A stretch of 64,000 nucleotides of DNA from Marispirochaeta sp963667435 (GCA_963667435.1 OY763414.1:2232001-2296000); one strand, 5' to 3'. Positions 42,985-52,123 are shown, counted from the first letter of the stretch. The notes: a model not told the origin generated them from the letters alone. Program-made: numbers and translations.

Positions 42985-43034
42985 TTTTCAACTCAACTCC
43001 AACAATCTGATAGACTAATCGATCAATCTTCCCC

Positions 43035-43064
43035 ATGATAAAAGGTGTTCCAGACAATTGTCAA
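43035..43064 (-). promoter_or_regulatory. Promoter of the cyclase-ABC importer cluster
   Basis: On the minus strand TTGACA (43059-43064), an 18-bp spacer and TATCAT (43035-43040), about 50 bp before the cyclase ATG. The perfect palindrome GACAATTGTC (43054-43063) overlaps the -35 and could be the GntR operator. Confidence 0.7.
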
Positions 43065-43098
43065 TATATTTTCCTTTCCAATAAACAAACCTATTCTG

Positions 43099-43944
43099 CT
43101 ATACCCGATCTTTCAACCAGCTGAACATAAAATTGAAAACCTCTTCACGCTCGGGCTCATTGAAAATCTCATGATATAAGCCCGGCCAGTGCTTGAAGGT
43201 TTTGTCGCTGCTGCCGCAACGGTCATAAACATACTCTGCCGCAGCAGTACTGATAACCTTGTCGTCCCCTCCGTGCATCACCAACAGAGGAAGGGTTACC
43301 TCTGACATACGCCGGTTCACTTCAGCCTGAGCTTTCAGCAGTTGGCTTCCGGTTCTCGCGCGGACTTTTCCGTGGTACTGGAGAGGATCTTTTTTATCCT
43401 CTTCCCTGAGTTCCATATTTCGGGTTACCTCGGATAAATCCACATCCTGAACAGGCAGATTCGGCAACACGGAAGCGACAAGACCGGCAAGCGCTTTTAT
43501 AAAAGGATTTATTCCTTCGGGCATCATTACCATGGGGCCACTGAGAATTACAGCTGAATAATCCTGCTGGTGCTCCAGAAGCTGATACAGAGCGAACATT
43601 CCACCCATGCTGTGGCCAACAAGCACTACAGGAAGACCGGGTGATTCCTGCCTTGCAAGCTGAGTAAGAATATGTACATCTTCCCGGACAAGAGCACTGC
43701 CTTCAATATCCGCAAAGACCTTCTGACTACGTCCGTGCCCCCTGTGATCCGGGGCATATGCGGCAAACCCGGCATCGGCAAAGGCCTGCAGAACATGTAC
43801 ATAGCGGCCGGAGTGCTCTCCGTAGCCATGAAGGATAATGACAATACCTTTTTTCTCTACCGGCATAACATGACGGTAAAACAGCTCTCGTCCGTGAAAA
43901 CCCTGATAGGTTGATTCCCGGACAGTTTTTATATGCGCACTCAT
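43099..43944 (-). CDS. Alpha/beta hydrolase, monoacylglycerol-lipase-like
   Basis: A 281-aa serine hydrolase. The nucleophile Ser112 is in GHSMGG; the oxyanion segment ILHGYGEHSGRY (about residues 37-49) and PDHRGHGRS are the typical signature of monoglyceride lipases/lysophospholipases. The catalytic Asp is probably in GGDDKV and the His in GLYHEIFNEPE. There is no signal peptide, so it is cytoplasmic. It lies after the pckG terminator and may have its own promoter. Confidence 0.9.
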   Translation of the reverse strand: MSAHIKTVRESTYQGFHGRELFYRHVMPVEKKGIVIILHGYGEHSGRYVHVLQAFADAGFAAYAPDHRGHGRSQKVFADIEGSALVREDVHILTQLARQESPGLPVVLVGHSMGGMFALYQLLEHQQDYSAVILSGPMVMMPEGINPFIKALAGLVASVLPNLPVQDVDLSEVTRNMELREEDKKDPLQYHGKVRARTGSQLLKAQAEVNRRMSEVTLPLLVMHGGDDKVISTAAAEYVYDRCGSSDKTFKHWPGLYHEIFNEPEREEVFNFMFSWLKDRV

Positions 43945-43976
43945 AGACTTACTTTATCACAATATTGCCTCGGAGA

Positions 43977-44010
43977 TAAAAAAAAAGACCGGCCCCCGAA
44001 GGGACCGGCC
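43977..44010 (-). terminator. Rho-independent terminator of pckG
   Basis: GC-rich stem GGCCGGTCCC / GGGGCCGGTC around a TTCG loop, followed by nine or more T residues on the minus strand, 25 bp past the pckG stop. Confidence 0.92.
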
Positions 44011-44034
44011 GAAAATGCTTTTCAAGCTGTACGA

Positions 44035-45969
44035 TTAGCCGAGTTTCTCGACAGGAACAACCGCACCGTGCTTCTCCTTGAGAGCGTTGAGCTCAGCCTT
44101 CTGCTGGTCATAAACCTTGAAGAGTTGGGGAGGAAGGTTGGTTTCCTTACTGTAAGCTTCTTCCTGAATTGCAATTCTCTTAAGGATGTTATCCACATAG
44201 AGAGCAAACTGCATTTCGTAGAGGCTCTTGGGGTACTCTTTGCTGATTCCGTCGAAAAGTTTCTTGAGATCCTCATACTTGGGGATAAATCCAATGGGAG
44301 TCTCGATAGCATCAACATCACCATTTGCATAGAGCTCAAGCCAGCCGAGCCATACTTTAACGTCCTTCTTCTCACCAAGGAGTCCCTTGCCGGAGCTTCC
44401 ACGGTTTTCGTGAGTAAGGAAGTAGTTAAGACCAGCCATGACGGGCTTGCTCTTTATCTTGCCGGAGTTGAAGAACTTGAACTGTGCATCCATGTAGTCT
44501 GCAAGTGCACCGGGTACGAAGGGGGCATTTGCCCAGGGCTGGCGGTTAACACCAGTCGCTCCAACCTCAGTTGCAGTTGCCTTGGAAACAACAGAAGCTC
44601 CGATGGCAACACCAGCATCAGCACTCTTGGCTACCCATACGGGAACCATGGTGTCCGCATCACGTCCGGAGTAGGTTATTACCTGTACATGTACACCATT
44701 GGGATCTTCAGCATCCTTGGCATTGAAGTTGTCAATTGCAGTACACTTAAGCGTACAGCGGCTGTTGGGGTGAGACATGGGCACGTCCTTCATAGCAGGA
44801 GTCCACTCACCCTGGAAGTTTACACCCTTTGCAGGGATTTCATCGCCGTCACCAACCCAGCGGGGTTTCTTGTTCTCATCAACAAGGACATTGGAGAAGA
44901 TTACTGTTGTACCTTCTTTCCGGAGACGCTTCATGAGGTAGGGATCGCCCTCTTCATTTACATCTTCCACGATTCCGAAGATTCCTGCTTCGGGATTGAT
45001 TGCCCGAACAGTACCTGCATCATCAATCCAGATCTGAGCAAGGTCGTCACCGATGAAGTCAGTACCAACCATTGCAGTGGTAGTTTTTCCACAACCGGAA
45101 GGTGCTGCACCTGCGAAGTAGGTCTTGCGTCCGCCAGGGCCGGTCATACCGGTAATAAACATGTGCTCGGAAAGTTCTTCCTCAACTTTCTGGTAAGTTG
45201 CCCGGTCTACTGCAAAGCGGTGGTTACCCTTCTTGAGAAGCAGGGTGTTACCGGCGTAGGTACAGTAGGTTGAGTAACAGGTCTGCCAGGAGCGGTCCAT
45301 GTAGATCCGTGCGTTGGGCACGTCTTCGGGCCGGTTGGGTCCCTGACTGTGTACGTTGGTAAAGAAAGTTCCACAGCGTTCTGCTTCTGCATCGAAGTTT
45401 GAGAAAACGTTGCGGTAAAGAAGATCTCCACTGGTCTGTACGTAAGTTGAAGAAGTAATCATCAGTGCGGGAATAGATGCCTTTGCACCTACAGGACCAC
45501 GGTTCAGGAAAGAAACGAACATGGTCAGACCTTTCATGATGCCTTTCATCTCTTTTTTAATGTAAGCATGAGATTCAGAGCGAAGTTCTTTCTTTGCAAG
45601 AGCGCTGATGTCTTCATCTTCGTTTACAATGTAGAAAGTCTGTTTAACCAGACGTCCCTGATCCTGGGGAAGGTCAAAGTGAATAGTGTGGTCTTTGATT
45701 GCCAGGGGTGCTTCTTCACCGGTTTCAAGGCTCTTCTGTTTAACGTAGGCTGCATCTTCAGCAGAATCGCTGATAATGAACACGCTGTCAGGCTCACACA
45801 TTGCAATTGAGTTTGCAATCTTAAGCAGTGCTTCTTCATTTTTGATTTTGTTGATTTTTGCCAGATTGGCTGCATCAAGGTTGGATTCAAATACCTTGCG
45901 GGCATCGTCAATAGACTTCACACCGCCGACGTCTGAAAGGATATCTACCCCTTTCTTCATCTCTAACAT
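44035..45969 (-). CDS. pckG: Phosphoenolpyruvate carboxykinase (GTP type)
   Basis: It interconverts oxaloacetate and PEP using GTP. The 644-aa length and motifs fit the GTP-dependent family: the P-loop region GAAPSGCGKTTTAM (about residues 285-298, usually SACGKTN), the metal-binding FIGDDLAQIWID, and the substrate segment near the N-terminus (RCGTFFTNVHSQGPNRP). The P-loop variant sets it in a divergent subgroup. AAGGAG precedes the ATG, and a promoter and terminator make it a single-gene unit. A long open frame exists on the opposite strand but is an artefact of codon bias. Confidence 0.93.
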   Translation of the reverse strand: MLEMKKGVDILSDVGGVKSIDDARKVFESNLDAANLAKINKIKNEEALLKIANSIAMCEPDSVFIISDSAEDAAYVKQKSLETGEEAPLAIKDHTIHFDLPQDQGRLVKQTFYIVNEDEDISALAKKELRSESHAYIKKEMKGIMKGLTMFVSFLNRGPVGAKASIPALMITSSTYVQTSGDLLYRNVFSNFDAEAERCGTFFTNVHSQGPNRPEDVPNARIYMDRSWQTCYSTYCTYAGNTLLLKKGNHRFAVDRATYQKVEEELSEHMFITGMTGPGGRKTYFAGAAPSGCGKTTTAMVGTDFIGDDLAQIWIDDAGTVRAINPEAGIFGIVEDVNEEGDPYLMKRLRKEGTTVIFSNVLVDENKKPRWVGDGDEIPAKGVNFQGEWTPAMKDVPMSHPNSRCTLKCTAIDNFNAKDAEDPNGVHVQVITYSGRDADTMVPVWVAKSADAGVAIGASVVSKATATEVGATGVNRQPWANAPFVPGALADYMDAQFKFFNSGKIKSKPVMAGLNYFLTHENRGSSGKGLLGEKKDVKVWLGWLELYANGDVDAIETPIGFIPKYEDLKKLFDGISKEYPKSLYEMQFALYVDNILKRIAIQEEAYSKETNLPPQLFKVYDQQKAELNALKEKHGAVVPVEKLG

Positions 45970-46054
45970 GATAAGCTCCTTCCGCTCTTTGTAGGAAATT
46001 ATATTGGCGTAATCCGGCGTCCCACACCGGAACTACATACACGTTTCGGGCTAT

Positions 46055-46084
46055 ATGATAGTGAATTTTGGGACGCAGGGTCAA
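46055..46084 (-). promoter_or_regulatory. Probable promoter of pckG
   Basis: On the minus strand TTGACC (46079-46084), an 18-bp spacer and TATCAT (46055-46060), about 85 bp before the pckG ATG. Confidence 0.6.
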
Positions 46085-46105
46085 GATCAACCGTTGTACA
46101 GGCCA

Positions 46106-47170
46106 TTATTTATGACCCCGGTGCTTATATAAATCCTTGATTGATCGGGAAATCTGCTTCCATTTCTGCAGATCATCCTTTCTCGCCTGTTCATCGGTTC
46201 TCCGTCTCAGATACATAAGTTCCTTGCGCAAATCAAGGTAGGCCTCATAGCGGGAGCTTTCAATACTTCCCTCATTCAGAGCTTCCAGAACAGCACAACC
46301 GGGTTCGCCGGTATGAGTGCAATCCCGGAATCGGCACGCCTCCGCCAGGGATTCAATCTCACTGAAAACGGCCTGCAGAGACTCCTCTCCACCCCAGAGC
46401 TGCAACTCTCTCAGGCCCGGGGTATCAATGAGACATCCCCCGGAATCAAGAGCCACCATGGTTATAGAGGTCGAGGTATGACGGCCGCGCAGATCGTTAC
46501 TGCGCAGCTCTCCGACTTCAAGCATACCATCTCCGGCAAGGGAATTAATCAGTGAAGATTTCCCAACCCCCGACGGCCCTGCGAATACAGCAGTAACACC
46601 GGGACCGCACAGTTTATTCAGTTCTTTCATTCCGTCACCGGTAACAGTGCTGGTCAGCAGGATCGGTATACCTGCGGCCGCCTCCTCAGCCTCGGTTAAA
46701 ATCACGGCAAGATCAGTGCAGAGATCAAGCTTGTTAAGCACCAGAGCCGCATCTGCCCCGCTTTCTGAAGCCAGGGCGAGATAGCGTTCAACTCCATGAC
46801 GGGTAAAGTTTCTTCCCCCGTCAAGCCCGGCAACAATACAGACAAGGTCGACATTTGCGGCAAGAATCTGCTCCTCGGTTTTTTCCCCTGCGCTTTTTCT
46901 GCTGATTGAATTCTTCCGGGGCAACAGTGCTTCAATTGTGACACCGCCACCCCCGAGGGCCACCCAGTCCCCGGTAACCGGGAAATCTGCTTTTTTCGTT
47001 GACGAATAGCGAAATGCACCGGATACCCGGCAAAGAAACTCACCCGCCTCTGAGGCGGCCCGGTAGATATGTTTACCTTCACCTATAATACGCCCGGGGA
47101 TAGCCCCTGGATAATGTTCCCGGCAATATTCCCTCAGCGAATTGTTCAGACCCAATTGTTCAATATTCAT
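46106..47170 (-). CDS. rsgA: Ribosome small-subunit-dependent GTPase RsgA
   Basis: A 354-aa circularly permuted GTPase acting in 30S maturation. It has an N-terminal OB-fold, then the G4 motif LNKLDL, the P-loop FAGPSGVGKSSLIN, DTPGLREL, and the C-terminal zinc finger with CRFRDCTHTGEPGC. The ATG giving MNIEQLGL has GGAGG 8 nt upstream; a GTG nine bases earlier is less likely. It overlaps the RNHCP gene by 11 bp. Confidence 0.94.
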   Translation of the reverse strand: MNIEQLGLNNSLREYCREHYPGAIPGRIIGEGKHIYRAASEAGEFLCRVSGAFRYSSTKKADFPVTGDWVALGGGGVTIEALLPRKNSISRKSAGEKTEEQILAANVDLVCIVAGLDGGRNFTRHGVERYLALASESGADAALVLNKLDLCTDLAVILTEAEEAAAGIPILLTSTVTGDGMKELNKLCGPGVTAVFAGPSGVGKSSLINSLAGDGMLEVGELRSNDLRGRHTSTSITMVALDSGGCLIDTPGLRELQLWGGEESLQAVFSEIESLAEACRFRDCTHTGEPGCAVLEALNEGSIESSRYEAYLDLRKELMYLRRRTDEQARKDDLQKWKQISRSIKDLYKHRGHK

Positions 47171-47570
47171 ATTGTACACCTCCGGAATTGCCCGCCCACG
47201 CCATTTCCTCCAGAACTCTTCCCACCGGAAACGGCGGGATCATAATGGGCTTTAAAGCCAGGGAAAGGAGTATACCTTCTCGATCATCGCCGGCTATACG
47301 ATTTGATCGAATAAACCCGCAGGTACAGCAACGATGAATTATGGCCCATTCGCCACCGGGCTTTGCCCAGATGCCAATAGGCTCCATGATTGACATGCAA
47401 TCCGATTTTCTGTCTCCCGTCGAGCTGTCGACATGCAGGCTCCAAAGACAAAATGGACAATGATTGCGATAATGTGTCCCACCTGCTGACAGGGGAACCC
47501 TGCGTCCGCAATGAGCGCAGATAAAGGAGGATTTTAATTTCCTGTTATATATATTACGTGTTTCTGCCAT
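47160..47570 (-). CDS. RNHCP-domain zinc-finger-like protein
   Basis: A 136-aa protein with a zinc-ribbon-like pair, FICAHCGR (CxxC) and YRNHCPFCLWS (the RNHCP motif that names the family), then a CCTCG motif further on. The function of RNHCP proteins is not established to my knowledge; RNA or ribosome binding is plausible from the overlap with rsgA. I start at ATG 47570 (MAETRN). Upstream, 47571-47876 holds no gene but several small hairpins. Confidence 0.82.
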   Translation of the reverse strand: MAETRNIYNRKLKSSFICAHCGRRVPLSAGGTHYRNHCPFCLWSLHVDSSTGDRKSDCMSIMEPIGIWAKPGGEWAIIHRCCTCGFIRSNRIAGDDREGILLSLALKPIMIPPFPVGRVLEEMAWAGNSGGVQYEY

Positions 47571-47876
47571 AGTTAACCTGTACATATAATGTATCCCCCT
47601 AAAGGGATAGGGCTACCTGCATACCAATACCTATGTATGCAGTCTTCTACAATGAGATTTGAACTAAGGCTTTATTCCGGCAGAAAATTGCCACCAACTG
47701 TATATGCAATACAGTTAACTGAACTCTCGAACAGAGAAAAACAAATTTTTATAAATTCAGCAGAGCTCGAGTGTGTTAACCGGCAAAAAGCCCGGACCCC
47801 TGAACACTCATCAACACTACCTCCCGATTATCAAACTATGCATTCAGTATGTATGCCCTTTGGAGTTATGTCAACT

Positions 47877-48608
47877 TCAGGATTTAAGCTGAATAATACA
47901 GGCGAAGGATTCACTACCGTCGGACAACGTGCCTCTCACCGTGGTTGAACCGTCTGCATCGCTCCGTTTCAGCATAACCGTATCATTCCAGGCAGCCGAT
48001 CTTGCATAACTCACGGAAAAACCGGAAGGTTCCACCCGGTTGATCTCATCCGGGGTATAGCAGTCGGTAGCCCAGCGGAGGTAGCGAATATTATTAACAT
48101 GCCCCTGCTGATCAAGATCTGAATAGTGGGCAGTCACCTCCAGTTCAGACCCGATTTCTCCTGAAGGAGGGATTTTTCCAGCTGTTCCGGGTATCGCCTC
48201 TTCTGAAGTGGAGAAATCAAACTTCTCAAAAACCTGCTGAGGCCGCACCGGACGCAGTGTCTCCGTATCAAGCAGCATCCAGCCGCTGGTAGCCCGGATA
48301 ACAACCCTGCCGCTGCTGTCGAAGATACGATAATCCCTTCTTGCCAGCGGCCCCTGTGGTTCCTTGGGCCAGGTTTGCACAACAATCTCATCACGGTGCT
48401 GCGGGAGCTGGTCAATTTCCGTCTGTAGACGGGAAAGCACCCACATTCTCCCCTCATCCCGGCAGTAGCTCTCGCCGAAACCGAGCACCTCAGCCTGCAG
48501 GAGGGCTGCTTCCTGAAAGAGAGCGGATACCGCCGGCAGAGTCATACGACCACGAATACCTGTCTCGCTGTAGATAACGGTATGAGGAAAGGAGTACTGC
48601 AGTTCCAT
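47877..48608 (-). CDS. Acyl-ACP thioesterase
   Basis: A 243-aa double-hotdog thioesterase (FatA/PF01643 type) that releases fatty acids from ACP. It shows the N-terminal YSETGIRGRMTLPAVSALFQEAA, VLSRLQTEI, RRDYRIFD and the second-half catalytic region YSDLDQQGHVNNIRYLRW (Asp, His and Asn). GGAGG lies 7 nt before the ATG giving MELQYS; a GTG two codons earlier is possible. It may supply free fatty acids or adjust membrane composition. Confidence 0.9.
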   Translation of the reverse strand: MELQYSFPHTVIYSETGIRGRMTLPAVSALFQEAALLQAEVLGFGESYCRDEGRMWVLSRLQTEIDQLPQHRDEIVVQTWPKEPQGPLARRDYRIFDSSGRVVIRATSGWMLLDTETLRPVRPQQVFEKFDFSTSEEAIPGTAGKIPPSGEIGSELEVTAHYSDLDQQGHVNNIRYLRWATDCYTPDEINRVEPSGFSVSYARSAAWNDTVMLKRSDADGSTTVRGTLSDGSESFACIIQLKS

Positions 48609-48740
48609 GGACACGCCTCCGCTACTTTGTTCGATTCAGACCTATCCTAAATTCATTCCCCGCCTCTGGCAAGGGTTATATAATATGGGATTCCACGTTT
48701 CCGTGATATTATAAACCAAGGGATTTCCAGAGGAGGAGTA

Positions 48741-49211
48741 ATGGAAAAAGTTGAGGATTGCAAATACTGTGCAGATGATGAACGGGTATCATCAATCATG
48801 ATCAGGGTAAGGGAACTTTCAGTATCTACACTGCATCTGTTCACTGAACAGACATACCGGGGCCGGTGTATTCTCGTATTCCGGGGGCACAAAACAGAAA
48901 TGTTTCAGCTGAACACCGAAGAACGAACCGCCTTCATGAACGATATCGCAGAAGCTGCAGCGGCAATACACCGGGCTTTTTCTCCCGACAAGATCAACTA
49001 TGCCCTTTTCGGCGATACCGTGCCCCACATGCATGTTCATCTGGTACCCAAGTATGCAGGAAAAGAGCAGTGGGGAACCATGTTTACCATGCAGCCAGAG
49101 ATAGGGAGCTATCTGTCCGAGGCGGAATATACTACAATGATCTCCGACTTGAACAGGGAGCTTTCAGATTCTGCACAAACCGGTAAAAACCCTGCTGGAA
49201 ACGATAGGTAA
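48741..49211 (+). CDS. HIT-family nucleotide hydrolase/transferase
   Basis: A 156-aa protein with the histidine triad HMHVHLVPKY (about residues 100-109) and the N-terminal CKYC pair that may bind zinc. HIT enzymes cleave dinucleoside polyphosphates or nucleoside phosphoramidates. AGGAGGAG precedes the ATG. Its last 44 bp overlap the proposed start of the DHH gene, suggesting coupling. Confidence 0.88.
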   Translation: MEKVEDCKYCADDERVSSIMIRVRELSVSTLHLFTEQTYRGRCILVFRGHKTEMFQLNTEERTAFMNDIAEAAAAIHRAFSPDKINYALFGDTVPHMHVHLVPKYAGKEQWGTMFTMQPEIGSYLSEAEYTTMISDLNRELSDSAQTGKNPAGNDR

Positions 49212-50128
49212 CAGTAAAGCACTTTACATACAAAGCCATGACTTTCCCGACCATGACTCAATCGCCTCCGCCTACGGGCTTGCAGTACTTCTCAAATTTC
49301 ACGGGATCCATACAGGGCTTGTTTATGAAGGAGTGGTACAGCGGGATTCACTGAGACTCCTGATGGAGGAACTGAAAATTCCCATGCTCCATGTTTCGGA
49401 ACATGATCTCTCAGAAAGCGATCAGATCCTGATTGTCGACGGATGCAAGGGGAACAAGAACGTTACTGATCTGGTTGGAACTGAAATAGGCGTCATAGAC
49501 CACCATAACGTACAACACCCGGAGGATGTGGTTTTCTGCGATATCCGCCCGGAATACGGCTCCTGCAGCACGATCATCTGCGAGTACTTCCGCGAGACCG
49601 ATATAGAAATCCCCGGTAGTGTGGCCACCGCCCTTATGGTGGGACTGCTCGTTGATACCGCCCAGTTGACCCGGGGGGGGTTCCCAGGCCGACGTGGATG
49701 CCCACAGCTGGCTCTACCGTATATGTGATACCGCTTTTGTGAATGCCCTGCTGCGGAACAATATTCAACAGAAGGATCTGGCCTTTTACCGTCAGGCCCT
49801 GGAACGGGTTGAAATTGAAAGCAGTATTGCTTACTGCTGGTTTCCGGAAGGATGCAAACAGAATCTTATGGGAATAATCGGAGATTTTTTCCTTTCCCTG
49901 AAAGAGGTTGATTTTGTCTGTCTCGCTGCGAAAAACGGAAACCGGGTAAACTTCAGCCTGAGGAGTGAAGACAGGAAGTGGAATGCCGCCGCCGTCATTC
50001 AGGAACTTCTGCAGGGCATTGGCTTTGGAGGAGGCCACAGTGATATGGCAGGAGGAATAGTCCACGATCCCTCACAATTCAAGCCAAACAGTGTTCTCCC
50101 CTTCCTGTTAGACCTTCTCTCTCCCTGA
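49168..50128 (+). pseudogene. DHH/DHHA1-family phosphoesterase, frame broken at an 8-G run
   Basis: Two adjoining frames make one NrnA/RecJ-like protein. The first (49168-49728) has SHDFPDHDSIASAYG (DHH motif I-type), VDGCKG and VIDHHN. The second (from about 49676 to 50128) continues ADVDAHSWLYRICD and ends with the DHHA1 motif GFGGGHSDMAGGIV. The junction is eight G residues at 49673-49680; seven would restore one frame reading TRGGSQADVDAH. No ATG starts the first frame: ATT at 49168 has AGGGAG at 7-nt spacing, and CTG follows. Such enzymes degrade nanoRNA, pAp or cyclic dinucleotides. It may be a sequencing error, phase variation or a true pseudogene. Confidence 0.75.
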
Positions 50129-50173
50129 TACGTGTGGACCGGCAGAGTTTTCTTCCGTATCTTTTCAGGCAGT

Positions 50174-51727
50174 ATGGCTGAACATCTATTATATAATGCC
50201 CGTATTCTGAGAATCTCTTCGGATGACACTGCAGAAGCCGTTGCATTTGAAAATGATCGCATCACTTTTGTCGGTACGAACGAACAGGGTCTTGCCCGGG
50301 ATATTCCGCTGGCAAACCGGATCGACCTGAAAGGCACAGTGCTTATTCCCGGTTTCAACGACAATCATCTGCATCTTCATTCCACTGCGGATATTCTCAC
50401 CCGACCTGCTCTCCATGGTATGAGCCGTGATGAGATTATTAATCACCTGAAAGATCACTACCGGGATCTGCCCCCGGGAAGGCTTATCTCCGGGATGGGC
50501 TGGGACTACCCTGACTGTCCCAATCCGGATAAAGCTCTTCTGGACAGGGAATTCCCCGACAACCCGGTGGTTCTCTTTCAGTTTTCCGGTCACGGAGCAT
50601 GGGTAAACAGTAGAATGCTGAAAGTTATTGGAGTTTCCTCCGGTACACCGGATCCTCCCGGGGGAGAAATTGTCCGGGATAGCCGGGGTCGCCCTACAGG
50701 CATTCTGAAGGACGAGGCAGTTACACCGCTGCATAACCTCCGGCTCAAAGAGATACGAAAACGCAGGGATCTCAGGAGGAATCTTTTTGACACTGCCCAG
50801 GACTTCCTTATTAAAACAGGCATCACTTCAATTCAGGATAACACCTGGCACCCCGCAACCGCCAGGGACATGGCAGGCATGAAGCCTTATGAAGATCTCA
50901 AAATGCGCATCAACTGCTGGGCATACGGCAGTAAATTCCGCTGGAACCTCGGAATGAGGATAATTCCCTTCTCGGGAGTATGGGTTAGACGGGGGCCGGT
51001 TAAATATTTTCTCGACGGAACCTTCTCTACCAGAACAGCCTGGCTTAAGGAGGAGTATGCCGACCAGCCGGGTAATTTCGGGACACCGTCCTATAAGGCT
51101 TCTGATATTGAAAATTTTCTCAGAAAAAGCGGACGTAAATCATACCAGACGGCACACCATGTAATTGGTGACGGTGCAGCCGGAGCGCTTGCCGCTGCCG
51201 CCCTGAAAATAAGCCGGGATACCCCCGGATTCATACATATGCGAACCAGAGCCGAGCATGCCCAGCTTATCGACCGATTGGATTTCCCTCTGATCCGGCA
51301 AAGCGGGATAATAATCTCCGCACAGCCTCATGCAATGTGGAACTTCAGGAAAGACAGAACCCTCCTGGGAGCCGAGCGAGCTGCCTCAGCATACCCATAC
51401 CGCTCAATCCTTGATGCGGGGATACCCCTCTCCTTTGGCTCAGATGTTCCGGGAGAAGCTACATATGCGCCGCTCTACGGCATCCATCTGGCGGTAAACA
51501 GGGAATCTCCCGAGGCGATAACTCCCATGGAAGCACTCCGCGCATACACCCTCGGTTCAGCCTATGCGGAGTTTATGGAAAATGAAAAAGGCAGTATAGA
51601 TGTGGGAAAACTTGCAGATTTCACGCTGCTAACCGAAGATCCGACCAGGATAGATCCGGCGAAAATCCGCGAAATACAAGTTCTTGGAACATATGTCGGG
51701 GGCAGACAGGTTTACTCAGCTAATTAA
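50174..51727 (+). CDS. Amidohydrolase-family protein (YtcJ-like)
   Basis: A 517-aa metal-dependent hydrolase (amidohydrolase 3, PF07969). It has the N-terminal metal motif GFNDNHLHLHS, a lysine region, HHVIGDGAAGA, RAEHAQLI and the late Asp in SFGSDVPGEA, and a C-terminal composite sheet with GKLADFTLL. No signal peptide. The ATG giving MAEHLL is preferred over an in-frame upstream GTG. Substrates of YtcJ-like enzymes are mostly unknown. It follows the DHH gene closely and converges on the GGDEF remnant with 12 bp overlap. Confidence 0.87.
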   Translation: MAEHLLYNARILRISSDDTAEAVAFENDRITFVGTNEQGLARDIPLANRIDLKGTVLIPGFNDNHLHLHSTADILTRPALHGMSRDEIINHLKDHYRDLPPGRLISGMGWDYPDCPNPDKALLDREFPDNPVVLFQFSGHGAWVNSRMLKVIGVSSGTPDPPGGEIVRDSRGRPTGILKDEAVTPLHNLRLKEIRKRRDLRRNLFDTAQDFLIKTGITSIQDNTWHPATARDMAGMKPYEDLKMRINCWAYGSKFRWNLGMRIIPFSGVWVRRGPVKYFLDGTFSTRTAWLKEEYADQPGNFGTPSYKASDIENFLRKSGRKSYQTAHHVIGDGAAGALAAAALKISRDTPGFIHMRTRAEHAQLIDRLDFPLIRQSGIIISAQPHAMWNFRKDRTLLGAERAASAYPYRSILDAGIPLSFGSDVPGEATYAPLYGIHLAVNRESPEAITPMEALRAYTLGSAYAEFMENEKGSIDVGKLADFTLLTEDPTRIDPAKIREIQVLGTYVGGRQVYSAN

Positions 51728-52000
51728 AGATAGCTCCTGGGCGACCACTCTGTTATTCCCGGTTCTCTTTCCCTCATATAAAAGACTATCGGCCCGGGAA
51801 ATAAGGGTAAAAAGAAGGGATCCTCCCAGACTGAAGGATACGCGGTAGTCTGAAAAACAGTCAGCGGCTTCCCTTCTCTTTTCATCATACTTTTTTGCAT
51901 AGGTGACAGTATTACCTGACTTCCGGAAATATTCAAATACTCTTTTAAACACAGTCCTGAAACAGAAACTCAGCATCTTTTTTGCAGCTGTTCCCGACAT
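51716..52000 (-). pseudogene. Remnant of a GGDEF (diguanylate cyclase) domain
   Basis: A 94-aa frame whose end, VSFSLGG...ISRADSLLYEGKRTGNNRVV, matches the C-terminal third of GGDEF domains (VT-SIG, AD-ALY-AK-GRN-V). The GGDEF signature itself and the N-terminal part are absent; about 25 aa before VSFS do not fit the fold. No ribosome-binding site is seen. It is best read as a truncated, non-functional copy lying in the 396-bp gap between the amidohydrolase and the next membrane protein. Confidence 0.5.
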
Positions 52001-52123
52001 GGAGCAGCTGTTCCCTGGAAAGAGTTAAGAGAAAATTGAGAGTAATCAGAAACAGGGGTATACTGGGCATTGCAACCAGAAAGTACTGATCAGCTGAAAA
52101 ATCATCTCAAAGGAGAGAAAACC

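Noticed and set aside
43933..45273. A 446-codon open frame on the plus strand
   Set aside because: It lies entirely antisense to pckG, whose motifs are clear; Cys/Val/Leu-rich composition without domains or ribosome-binding site marks it as a by-product of codon bias.
47589..47948. 119-codon frame on the plus strand across the gap upstream of rsgA
   Set aside because: No ribosome-binding site or family resemblance, and it runs into the antisense of the thioesterase gene; I treat the gap as non-coding.
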